From: Chloroflexota bacterium
Lineage (GTDB): Bacteria; Chloroflexota; Dormibacteria; CF-121
NCBI GenBank assembly: GCA_005882775.1
Contig: VBDY01000127.1
Location: 1 to 38,625, forward strand
DNA: 38,625 nucleotides
Direction: 5' to 3'
Under the pieces are notes generated by a model that made no database searches, was not told the DNA's origin, and worked only from the letters and a program-made list of their open reading frames with translations. The position numbers and the translations under genes were made by a program. Positions 30,762-37,588 of the stretch are shown here, one piece after another. How positions within the stretch are numbered: position 1 is the first letter of the stretch; each line of letters begins with the position of its first letter.

Positions 30762-32106
30762 GCGAAACAGATGCACCCGGATCTCACCCAGTGCGGTGCT
30801 GGACGACCAGCTGCAGGGGAAAGAGCTCGAGTGGGCCCGCGACCATCTGCTTCGGTGCGATGCCTGCCGGCAGCGAGTCGAAGAATTTCGCGAGATGCTG
30901 CTGCGAGTCGGCCGGCTCCCCAGCACGCCCCTCGCGGGCCCCGCCATTGACCAGGCCTATGCAATTGCCGTCCCGGAAAACGTTCGCGAGATATCCGTGG
31001 TGCGCCCGTACGATTTCCGGCCACCGCCGGTTGAGACCGAAGTCTCTGGGACCACCATGATGGAGATCCCGGTCCAGCCACCACCGTATGAACCCGCCAA
31101 CGTGGCCGAGGTGCCGGATCCGCTGAGCGAGCTCGAGCGCGAAATCTTCCGCGACAGCCCGTGGGAGGAGCGGCCGGTGGCATTGCCTGCGATCCACCCG
31201 ATGCGGGGCTACCGCGACGAGCCTGCCGGCGCCCTATTTGCAGAAGAGCCTGCGATTGAGTCGCTTGTCAATGAGCCTGAGCTGGACCAGGCACCGACCG
31301 CAGCGATACCCGAGATGCTCGCCGGTCCCGTCAAGGAGGTCCCCGTCGACTCGCACCAGCCGGCGCCGCCGCCTCCGCCCGTCGAACAACCCGTCCTTGA
31401 ATGGTCACCCGATGTGCAGGCCGAACCGCTTGCGTCCGAATACCCGCCTCTCGTCGAAGCGCCGGCGGCCAACCAGGACCTCGAGGCAGCCGCCGAGCTT
31501 CCTGAGACGACCCGAGCAGCTCCACCCCCGCGATCCGACAACGTGATGCGGATCGCGGTGGGGCTGGGAGCGGCCGCCTGTGTCCTGCTGGCGGCCGTGC
31601 TTTACGAGAGTGGGGGTCTCTTGAAAACCTCAGGGGTCAGGACGGCGGCCACCGGGGCGGCGCGCGCGTCGGCATCGGCCTCGGCCACCCCCAGGCTCAC
31701 ACCGAGTACCAGCCCATCGGCAATCCCGTCAATCGCGGCCGCGGTGGTTGCGCGGGTCGGGGACGGCGCGACCGGGGACACCGTGGTCCGGCTGCGGCCG
31801 GGCAGCGCCCTCGCGACGTTCACTCGGCTGGTTTTCGACCTGTCCGGGAGCGGATTGCCCGCCATCGTGGTCACTCGCCCCGATGACCTCCACCTGGTGG
31901 TTACCTTCCGGAACACGACCGGCGCGAGTGTTCCGTTAAGCGGGGTCCACAGTATCCAGGTGGCCGCTGTCGAGCACGCGGTCCAGGCGGGAGCCGACCT
32001 GATGATCACCATCGATCTCAAACGCACCGTGCGCCCGGTGGTTTTCACCATGACGCCGTCTGGCGGGCACCCCTTTCGCCTGGTGCTCGACCTGTACAGC
32101 AGCTAG
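30742..32106 (+). CDS. Anti-sigma factor with zinc-finger N-terminus and AMIN-like ectodomain
   Basis: The 454-residue protein overlaps the sigma gene by 20 bases and starts at the ATG after GGGGGAG. An anti-sigma zinc domain occupies about 11-50, with Cys11 and HLLRCDACRQRV (H-x3-C-x2-C). A long acidic Pro-rich cytoplasmic linker runs from about 60 to 265. One transmembrane helix spans about 268-290 (VMRIAVGLGAAACVLLAAVLY), followed by a Ser/Ala/Thr/Pro-rich stalk (ASASASATPRLTPSTSPS). The C-terminal domain (about 345-453: FTRLVFDLSGSGLPAIVV, LHLVVTFRNTTG, PFRLVLDLYSS) looks like an AMIN domain, known to bind peptidoglycan in amidases and secretins. Cell-wall sensing is inference. The track start 34 codons upstream is rejected. 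Confidence 0.78.
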   Translation: MTTSSSERNRCTRISPSAVLDDQLQGKELEWARDHLLRCDACRQRVEEFREMLLRVGRLPSTPLAGPAIDQAYAIAVPENVREISVVRPYDFRPPPVETEVSGTTMMEIPVQPPPYEPANVAEVPDPLSELEREIFRDSPWEERPVALPAIHPMRGYRDEPAGALFAEEPAIESLVNEPELDQAPTAAIPEMLAGPVKEVPVDSHQPAPPPPPVEQPVLEWSPDVQAEPLASEYPPLVEAPAANQDLEAAAELPETTRAAPPPRSDNVMRIAVGLGAAACVLLAAVLYESGGLLKTSGVRTAATGAARASASASATPRLTPSTSPSAIPSIAAAVVARVGDGATGDTVVRLRPGSALATFTRLVFDLSGSGLPAIVVTRPDDLHLVVTFRNTTGASVPLSGVHSIQVAAVEHAVQAGADLMITIDLKRTVRPVVFTMTPSGGHPFRLVLDLYSS

Positions 32107-32111
32107 GTTTA

Positions 32112-32132
32112 CCGGCGCGCATCACGCGCTGG
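32112..32132. terminator. Hairpin in the convergent gap, possible bidirectional terminator
   Basis: CCGGCGCG and CGCGCTGG form an eight-base stem (one G-T pair) around a CATCA loop, in the 31-base gap between two convergent genes. Neither side has a strong T tract, so its role as a terminator is inferred from position and stem strength. Confidence 0.45.
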
Positions 32133-32137
32133 CCAGG

Positions 32138-33799
32138 TCAGACGGCGGCCGGCGCGGCCTGGGGGGCAGCCTGGGCGAAGTGCTTCCGCCTCACGATCAG
32201 GCCGGTCAATAGCGCCCCCAAAATCATCAACCCGATCGGCACCGCGAGCGCGGGGCGCATGGCGTTCAGGTAGGCGGTGCCAAAGACCTGATGGGCCACC
32301 TGGTGAACCTGGGCAGCCGCCTGGGGCGGGATATTCGCGGGTAGGTTGACACCAGACTCTCCTCTCCCCACCTCCAGCGGACCGCTGGCAGCCTGGGCGA
32401 TTCCGGTGACGAATTGGGATCGGAACGGAGCCGGCAGGTCTACCGACTGAGCCTGGGCCTGGCTGACCAGCTCGCTGGCAAGCCGGTTCTGCAGGATGGC
32501 GCCGACGATGGCACTACCGATGACCCCGCCGAGCTGCCGGATCGTGTTCAAAACCCCCGATGCCGCTCCCGCCAGGCGTGGATCGACCCGACGCATGGTC
32601 ACCGTTGTCATGGGCGCAAAAGTACAGCCCAGGCCGAGCCCCGCCACGATGAACGGCAGGGTGAAGGTCAGGGCATCGGCATTGAGTGATGCGGTCCAGA
32701 TCACCAGGCCCATACCCAACGCGAATAGCGTCAGGCCGCCCATCAGGATGTACTTTCCCCCGAACCGGTCCGTGGCACGGCCGGAGAAGGGCGCCACCAC
32801 CATGGAGGTCAGGGACATGGGCGCGAACGTCAGGCCGGCCTTGAGAGCGGTGAAGCCCAGGACTGATTGGAGAAAGATGCTAAGAGGCAGGAAAAGGCCG
32901 AGCATGCCAAAGGAGACAATGGCCGCGATCGCGTTTCCGATGGCGAAGTTGCGATCCCGGAACAGGCTGAACGGGACCAGCGGCTGCGCCTGACCGCGCT
33001 GCCAGAGGAGGAATAGACCAAAAAACAGAGCGCTGGCGACAAACAAGCCCGGGATGCTGATCAGTCCCCAGTGGCCCCCAGCCGTGTCGAAGGTGGCGGT
33101 TTCGGCAATCGGCCCCCAGTGATATCTCTGCCCTTCGATCAGGCCGAAGGTGAGGGCGAAGAGGGAAGCGGTGGCCAGCACCACGCCCACCGGGTCCATG
33201 TTCAGCTTCCGGCCGAACCGGATATCGGGAAGCAGCCAAACACCGAGGACGAGGGTGACGATGCCCACCGGGACGTTGACCCAGAAAATCGCCTGCCAGT
33301 TGAAGTTGGTGACCAGAAAACCGCCCAGGGTTGGACCGGTCACCGATGCAACCCCGGCCACGGCCCCCCAGACGCCAAAGGCTGCACCTCTTCGGTTGGG
33401 AGCAAAGATGTTGGTCAGGATGGTGAGGGTCTGGGGGGTCAAGATCGCGCCTCCGGCGCCCTGGACCGCCCGGGCTGCGATCAGCTGGCCGGGGTTCTGG
33501 GCCACACTGCACGCGATCGACGCTCCCGTAAACACCACCAGGCCGATCAAGAAGAGGTTTTTCGGTCCGTACATGTCGCCCAACCGCCCGGCAGTGATCA
33601 GGAGAACCGCGTAGACCAGGATGTAGGCGTTCAGCACCCAGAGGATTTCGTCGAGGCCGGCGCGCAGGCTGGCGATGATGCTGGGGATCCCGACGTTGAC
33701 GATGGTCAGGTCGAGCAGGATCATGAAAAAGCCAAGGCAGAGGACCAGCAGGATGATCCATGGGCTGCGCTCGGTCTTGACGGCCGCGGTCATCGCCAT
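32138..33799 (-). CDS. MFS drug exporter, DHA2 (EmrB/QacA) family
   Basis: It is a proton-driven exporter of about 14 transmembrane helices. The chosen ATG gives 553 residues starting MAMTAAVKTERSPWIILLVLCLGFFMILLDLTIVNVGIPSI, with the DHA2 motif LDxTIVNVALP. Further motifs are YAVLLITAGRLGDMYGPKN (motif A), AARAVQGAGGAILTPQ (motif C-like) and WVNVPVGIVTLVLG. The track extends it 44 codons upstream into the DUF2255 gene. A TAGACT lies ten bases before the ATG. It is 13 bases after the DUF2255 stop, so it belongs to the propeller/MoaD-like operon. The substrate is unknown. Confidence 0.9.
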   Translation of the reverse strand: MAMTAAVKTERSPWIILLVLCLGFFMILLDLTIVNVGIPSIIASLRAGLDEILWVLNAYILVYAVLLITAGRLGDMYGPKNLFLIGLVVFTGASIACSVAQNPGQLIAARAVQGAGGAILTPQTLTILTNIFAPNRRGAAFGVWGAVAGVASVTGPTLGGFLVTNFNWQAIFWVNVPVGIVTLVLGVWLLPDIRFGRKLNMDPVGVVLATASLFALTFGLIEGQRYHWGPIAETATFDTAGGHWGLISIPGLFVASALFFGLFLLWQRGQAQPLVPFSLFRDRNFAIGNAIAAIVSFGMLGLFLPLSIFLQSVLGFTALKAGLTFAPMSLTSMVVAPFSGRATDRFGGKYILMGGLTLFALGMGLVIWTASLNADALTFTLPFIVAGLGLGCTFAPMTTVTMRRVDPRLAGAASGVLNTIRQLGGVIGSAIVGAILQNRLASELVSQAQAQSVDLPAPFRSQFVTGIAQAASGPLEVGRGESGVNLPANIPPQAAAQVHQVAHQVFGTAYLNAMRPALAVPIGLMILGALLTGLIVRRKHFAQAAPQAAPAAV

Positions 33800-33809
33800 A
33801 CTGAAACCC

Positions 33810-33815
33810 AGTCTA
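33810..33815 (-). promoter_or_regulatory. Possible internal -10 box (TAGACT) for the MFS gene
   Basis: On the minus strand CCTAGACTGGG overlaps the stop codon of the DUF2255 gene, ten bases before the MFS ATG. Four of six bases fit. The MFS gene may have this extra promoter in addition to operon read-through. Confidence 0.3.
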
Positions 33816-34199
33816 GGAAATCGAGCTTCGTGGCTCCAGCCGAAGCGTTGCAGCGAGGACTTCGGGTCGCACGATCGCAAACAGATGCGGACCCTCCCTC
33901 GCATATTTTTGACGGAACGCTGTGCTCGCACGCTCTATCTCGTCGGCCGACGTAACCGGCACAGCCCGTAGGGAGACACGTTCGCCGGCGACGACAGCCT
34001 CTCCTTCGGGATTTGTCAGCAACTCCCGATACCAGCGGCCTCGCTGGCCCCGGACAGAACGGACGTAGACGCTCGCCCGGTCCTGGCCAACGACCGCCCA
34101 TACCACCGTGCTGTGTACGCGCTCGCCCGGATGCGCCCAGGTCACGATCTCGATCTGGTAGGTGCTGGCGAAACGGTCAAGCAGATCACAGGAAAACAA
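33813..34199 (-). CDS. DUF2255 family protein
   Basis: The 128-residue protein shows the pattern of the DUF2255 family, a small split-barrel-like fold: YQIEIVTWAHPGERVHSTVVWAVVGQDRASVYVRSVRGQRGRWYRELLTNPEGEAVVAGERVSLRAVPV. It ends VRPEVLAATLRLEP. Family members are said to resemble flavin or nitroreductase-type barrels, but no cofactor site is obvious here. It lies 29 bases after the MoaD-like gene and 13 bases before the MFS exporter. I infer one operon. The function is unknown. Confidence 0.75.
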   Translation of the reverse strand: MFSCDLLDRFASTYQIEIVTWAHPGERVHSTVVWAVVGQDRASVYVRSVRGQRGRWYRELLTNPEGEAVVAGERVSLRAVPVTSADEIERASTAFRQKYAREGPHLFAIVRPEVLAATLRLEPRSSIS

Positions 34200-34228
34200 G
34201 CGGGCTTTTTGGACCTGGAGGTCTTGTC

Positions 34229-34525
34229 CTAGCCGCCGGCCATGGCCCCTACGACCAGAATCGGCTCGCTCCCTTTCGCAACGGGCTCGGGTAGCGGGGC
34301 GTCGAGCGATTCATTGGAAAGGTCCTGCTCCAGGGCGAAGAACCTGATGAATGGCCGGCGCTTGAAGGTCACCTGGTCGCGGATGGTGCCACGCAGCATC
34401 GGGTAGCTCGCCTCCAGGGCGTCCAGTACCGAGCGCTGTGTCGGTTGCCCCTGGACGTCGAGCCGCAGCTCGCCGTCCACCTTCGCCAGTTTCCGCAGAT
34501 GCGTAGGCAGCACGACGCGAATCAC
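34229..34525 (-). CDS. MoaD/ThiS-like beta-grasp protein with C-terminal Gly-Gly
   Basis: The 98-residue protein has the MoaD/ThiS beta-grasp layout: [26 protein letters not shown], then [20 protein letters not shown], then [15 protein letters not shown], and ends [11 protein letters not shown] terminal Gly-Gly is what sulfur carriers and ubiquitin-like modifiers need for adenylation and thiocarboxylate formation. GTG overlaps the stop of the upstream propeller gene as GTGA. The longer track ORF is an artefact. It could be the MoaD of molybdopterin synthase or a carrier or modifier that works with the propeller protein. No MoaE or E1-type MoeB is in the window. Confidence 0.85.
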   Translation of the reverse strand: MIRVVLPTHLRKLAKVDGELRLDVQGQPTQRSVLDALEASYPMLRGTIRDQVTFKRRPFIRFFALEQDLSNESLDAPLPEPVAKGSEPILVVGAMAGG

Positions 34526-35637
34526 GCCAGCGTCTGGACCTCCACGGAGAAGACTGCCGGAAGATCTCGAACGATTGGAGACCAGCTGTTCCCGGCATCG
34601 GCCGATGCATAAACCTGGCCACCGCTGGTCCCGAAGTACACGCCGCAGGGGTCGAGCGAGTCGACCGCCATCGCGTCGCGCAGCACGTTGACGAAGCAGT
34701 TGCTCTGGGGCAGGCCCTTGGTCAGTTCCTCCCACTCGTTCCCTCCGGCCCGGCTTCGGTACACGCGAAGCTTCCCGTCGGGTGGGATGTGCTCGGAGTC
34801 GCTCTTGATGGGCACGACGTAGATCGTCTCCGGCTCGTGTGCATGCACGTCGATCGGGAACCCAAAATCCGATGGAAGGTTCCCGCTCACCTCCTGCCAC
34901 GATTCGGCGGCGTCGTTGCTGCGCATCACGTCCCAGTGCTTTTGCATGAAGAGCACGTCTGGACGTGACGGGTGCATGGCAATCCGATGGACGCAGTGGC
35001 CGACTTCGGCGTTCGGGTCAGGAATGCCCTCGGAATGCAGGCCCCGGTTCATGGGACGCCAGGTCTTGCCGCCGTCATCGGTCCTGAAGACGCCCGCCGC
35101 AGAGATGGCGATGAACAACCGGTCAGGATGCTTTGGGTCCTGGAGGATCGTGTGCAAGCACATCCCGCCGGCGCCTGGTGCCCAATTGGGCCCGGTCGGA
35201 TGTTCGCGCAACCCGGCGAGCTCACTCCAGCTCTGGCCGCCGTCGGTGGATTTGAAGAGGGCGGCATCTTCCACGCCGGCGTAGACGGTATCCGGATCGC
35301 TCAGGGATGGTTCCAGGTGCCAGACGCGCTTGAATTCCCAGGGCCGAGGTTTGCCGTCGTACCAGAGGTGGGTGCCCGGTGTCCCTTCGTAGACGAACTT
35401 GTTGCCCACCGGCTCCCAGGTCTTCCCCCCGTCGTTGGAACGCTGGATCAGCTGTCCGAACCAGCCGGTCGTCTGGGATGCGTACAGCCGGTCCGGATCA
35501 GCAGGCGACCCCTTGATGTGGTAAATCTCCCACCCCGTAAAGTGCGGCCCGTCGACCTTCCACTGCTGGCGCTTTGGATCCGATGTCAGGACGAATGCGC
35601 CCTTGTGCGTCCCTACCAGTAACCGTACTCCGCTCAT
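34522..35637 (-). CDS. Asp-box (BNR) beta-propeller protein, sialidase/VPS10-like
   Basis: The 371-residue protein is built of repeated blades with Asp boxes S/T-x-D-x-G-x-x-W near 67-74 (SNDGGKTW), 130-137 (STDGGQSW), 186-193 (TDDGGKTW), 240-247 (SNDAAESW), 295-302 (SRAGGNEW) and 345-352 (SADAGNSW). This predicts a six- to seven-bladed propeller. No signal peptide is seen, since it begins [20 protein letters not shown], so it seems cytoplasmic. Automatic names such as exo-alpha-sialidase overstate the case; the Arg triad of true sialidases is not recognisable. GGGAGGAG stands six bases before the ATG. It heads the operon with the MoaD-like, DUF2255 and MFS genes. Confidence 0.85.
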   Translation of the reverse strand: MSGVRLLVGTHKGAFVLTSDPKRQQWKVDGPHFTGWEIYHIKGSPADPDRLYASQTTGWFGQLIQRSNDGGKTWEPVGNKFVYEGTPGTHLWYDGKPRPWEFKRVWHLEPSLSDPDTVYAGVEDAALFKSTDGGQSWSELAGLREHPTGPNWAPGAGGMCLHTILQDPKHPDRLFIAISAAGVFRTDDGGKTWRPMNRGLHSEGIPDPNAEVGHCVHRIAMHPSRPDVLFMQKHWDVMRSNDAAESWQEVSGNLPSDFGFPIDVHAHEPETIYVVPIKSDSEHIPPDGKLRVYRSRAGGNEWEELTKGLPQSNCFVNVLRDAMAVDSLDPCGVYFGTSGGQVYASADAGNSWSPIVRDLPAVFSVEVQTLA

Positions 35638-35691
35638 CCCTTACTCCTCCCTGCTCTTCCTGCCTCCACCTGATAGACCGGGTGCCTCTCA

Positions 35692-35699
35692 GGTATACC
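35692..35699. promoter_or_regulatory. Palindromic GGTATACC, shared divergent promoter
   Basis: GGTATACC is its own reverse complement, so TATACC, a four-of-six -10 match, is present on both strands. On the plus strand it ends nine bases before the GTG of the molybdoenzyme gene. On the minus strand it would give the propeller operon a leader of about 50 bases with its own ribosome site. No -35 is evident on either side. Confidence 0.4.
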
Positions 35700-35708
35700 A
35701 TTCAGCCC

Positions 35709-36323
35709 GTGGCTGGATTCATATCGCGGGGATTTCTTGGGCGCCGCCGGCCCGCCGAGGTCGAGAACCGGCTTCCCCCCGGACAGTATTTGGTGACCGA
35801 TTTCCCGGTGCTGTCCGCCGGCCCGACGCCGCACACGCCACTCGACCGATGGTCGTTCACGATAGAGGGCCTGGTCCAGTCGCCAGTAACCTGGAGCTGG
35901 GACGAGTTCCAGAAGCTTCCGACCCAGACCGTCACGGTTGACATCAGCTGCGTCACCAAGTGGACCAAGCTCGACACAAAATGGCGCGGTGTCACCTTCG
36001 ACACCCTGCTGCAGGCGGTCCAGGTCGAGCCAACCGCCCACTACGTCATGGCCTACAGCGACGGCGGCTACACCACCAACCTTCCGCTTGATGAGATGGT
36101 CAACGGGCAGGCATTCGTTGCCTATGAGTTTGACGGCAAACCCCTGGCGCCCGAGCACGGCGGACCGGCCCGCCTGGTCGTGCCGCACCTCTACTTCTGG
36201 AAGAGTGCGAAATGGATCCGGGGTCTTCGACTCATGGAGCGCAACGCGCCCGGGTTCTGGGAGTCTCTTGGTTACCACATCCACGGCGATCCGTGGAAGG
36301 AAGAGCGCTACAGCGGAGACTGA
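35709..36323 (+). CDS. Sulfite oxidase-like molybdopterin oxidoreductase
   Basis: The 204-residue protein is the molybdopterin-binding core of the sulfite oxidase/MsrP superfamily. It has PPGQYLVTDFPVLSAGPTPHTPLDRWSFTIEG, WDEFQKLPTQTVTVDISCVTKWTKLDTKWRGVTFDTLL, the Cys of which should bind molybdenum, and GGPARLVVPHLYFWKSAKWIRGLRLM. No Tat signal is present, so it looks cytoplasmic. The natural substrate is unknown. The first conserved residues follow GTG at MAGFISRGFLGRRRPAE; the track start 45 codons earlier is antisense to the propeller gene. Adjacent is a ferredoxin-reductase-type flavoprotein gene that starts one base after its stop. Confidence 0.88.
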   Translation: MAGFISRGFLGRRRPAEVENRLPPGQYLVTDFPVLSAGPTPHTPLDRWSFTIEGLVQSPVTWSWDEFQKLPTQTVTVDISCVTKWTKLDTKWRGVTFDTLLQAVQVEPTAHYVMAYSDGGYTTNLPLDEMVNGQAFVAYEFDGKPLAPEHGGPARLVVPHLYFWKSAKWIRGLRLMERNAPGFWESLGYHIHGDPWKEERYSGD

Positions 36324-36324
36324 T

Positions 36325-37065
36325 GTGCAGCCCCTTATCGAATGGCAGGCGGGCACGGTCACGGAGATCCGCCCCGAGACGCCTCAGACCAAGAGCTTCA
36401 CACTGGCACTGCCGAAATGGACCGCCCACCGGCCCGGCCAGCACTATGACGTCCGGCTAACAGCTCCGGACGGGTACCAGACGCAACGCAGCTATTCGAT
36501 CGCCTCTGCCCCCGAGCAGGTCGGCGAGCTAGAACTGACCGTGGAACGGATCCCCGACGGGGAGGTCTCGCCCTACCTGCACGACGTCCTGGTCCCCGGC
36601 GACCAGCTCGAGGTACGGGGGCCGATCGGCGGATATTTCGTCTGGGAGGTCGGCCTGGGGGGCCCGCTGCTGCTGGTTGCGGGCGGTTCCGGGATTGTGC
36701 CGTTGATGGCGATGCTGCGCCACCGCGCCGCCCAGCGCGCGACTCTGCCGGCCCGGCTCCTGTACAGCAGCCGGGTGCCGGACGGCGTGATCTACCGAAG
36801 CGAGCTCGTGCAGCTGAGTGATCGTGACCACGCGCTGGAGCTGTTCTTCACCTTCACCCGGCAGGCTCCGGAGGGCTGGACCGGGTACCGGCGGCGGATC
36901 GATGAGGCGATGTTGACCGAGGTGATCAGACCGTTTGAGGAACGCGCTCGGGTCTACGTCTGCGGGCCGACCCTTTTGGTCGAGACGGTGGCGAATGCCC
37001 TGGTTCGGATGGGCCTGCCAACCGAGCTGATTCGCACCGAGCGTTTTGGTCCCACCGGAAGCTGA
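36325..37065 (+). CDS. FAD/NAD(P)-binding oxidoreductase (ferredoxin reductase-like)
   Basis: The 246-residue flavoprotein probably feeds electrons from NAD(P)H to, or accepts them from, the molybdoenzyme encoded just upstream. The FAD domain shows RPGQHYDVRLTAPDGYQTQRSYSIASAP (RxYS motif) and PDGEVSPYLHD; the nucleotide domain has LLLVAGGSGIVPLMAMLRHR, RLLYSSRVPDGVIYR and VYVCGPTLLVETVANAL, ending ERFGPTGS. No [2Fe-2S] domain is attached. GTG is the start, giving MQPLIEWQAGTVTEIRPETPQ. The track's ORF begins far upstream in the molybdoenzyme gene and is not real there. The DUF6510 gene follows after 12 bases. Confidence 0.9.
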   Translation: MQPLIEWQAGTVTEIRPETPQTKSFTLALPKWTAHRPGQHYDVRLTAPDGYQTQRSYSIASAPEQVGELELTVERIPDGEVSPYLHDVLVPGDQLEVRGPIGGYFVWEVGLGGPLLLVAGGSGIVPLMAMLRHRAAQRATLPARLLYSSRVPDGVIYRSELVQLSDRDHALELFFTFTRQAPEGWTGYRRRIDEAMLTEVIRPFEERARVYVCGPTLLVETVANALVRMGLPTELIRTERFGPTGS

Positions 37066-37077
37066 GGAGGCACAAAG

Positions 37078-37368
37078 ATGGAACGGATTGAGGCGGACAT
37101 GAACACGGCCCTGATGGTGGATGGGAACGCGGTCGCGGGCGAGCTGCAGCGGATTTTCGGCCGCGACATGACGATGGCGGTTGCCCGATGCGCGGGCTGT
37201 GCGAATGAGGCGGAGATGGGGGCTCTGATGGCCTTTACTCGGGGCCCCGGCGTGGTCCTGCGCTGTCCGGCTTGCCAGGCGGCGATCGCGCGGATCGTGG
37301 AGACGCCGTCAGCCATTTATCTAGAGGCTAGAGGCGCCACGTATCTCCGTCTTGCCGCGCAGTCCTGA
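37078..37368 (+). CDS. DUF6510-type CxxC zinc-ribbon protein
   Basis: The 96-residue protein reads MDGNAVAGELQRIFGRDMTMAVARCAGCANEAEMGALMAF-like, with two CxxC knuckles: CAGC near 38-41 and CPAC near 62-65. It ends SAIYLEARGATYLRLA. This agrees with the DUF6510 family, small proteins often next to sulfite-oxidase-like and ferredoxin-reductase genes. Zinc binding is expected; the function is unknown. GAGGAGG lies seven bases before the ATG. It is the third gene of the molybdoenzyme operon and may assist its assembly or electron transfer, which is inference from position only. Confidence 0.8.
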   Translation: MERIEADMNTALMVDGNAVAGELQRIFGRDMTMAVARCAGCANEAEMGALMAFTRGPGVVLRCPACQAAIARIVETPSAIYLEARGATYLRLAAQS

Positions 37369-37371
37369 AGC

Positions 37372-37521
37372 CTAGGCCCAGTCCCATTGCACGTCGGCGT
37401 TGTGAACGGCCTGGCCGTGCTCGATCAGCTCCTTTACCTTCTCCCGAGCCTCCTCGAGACTCTCGGCTCGCACACGAAAGCTGACGGAGACGCCGAATTT
37501 ACTCTCATATAATCCACTCAC
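37372..37521 (-). CDS. Small protein of unknown function
   Basis: The C-terminal part reads YESKFGVSVSFRVRAESLEEAREKVKELIEHGQAVHNADVQWDWA, a beta strand followed by an amphipathic helix with natural-looking residue use. I propose the GTG that gives 49 residues (MSGLYESKFG), because the longer track start would overlap the LysR gene by 65 bases. No ribosome site is clear. It lies between two unrelated genes on convergent sides. The family is not recognised, and it might be an unselected ORF, though this residue pattern makes that less likely. Confidence 0.5.
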   Translation of the reverse strand: MSGLYESKFGVSVSFRVRAESLEEAREKVKELIEHGQAVHNADVQWDWA

Positions 37522-37588
37522 GTCCCAAGCGTGAGAGGGACCGTGAAGCTTGTCCAATGCCTGGCTTCTTTCAACTGATAGCTCAGGC

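Noticed and set aside
31660-31735. Simple repeat encoding ASASASATP
   Set aside because: It is the low-complexity stalk of the anti-sigma protein, a common feature outside membrane helices, not a DNA repeat element.
33071-33955. A 294-codon plus-strand ORF opposite the MFS and DUF2255 genes
   Set aside because: Composition is that of an antisense read (many Asp, His, Gln and no domain); the minus strand carries two clear proteins.
34526-34900. N-terminal extension of the MoaD-like frame in the ORF track
   Set aside because: Arg/Gly-rich alternative-frame read of the propeller gene; the GTG start gives a standard beta-grasp protein.
34522-35637. True sialidase activity for the Asp-box protein
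   Set aside because: Asp boxes are structural and occur in many propellers; the catalytic Arg triad and Tyr/Glu pair are not recognisable and there is no export signal.
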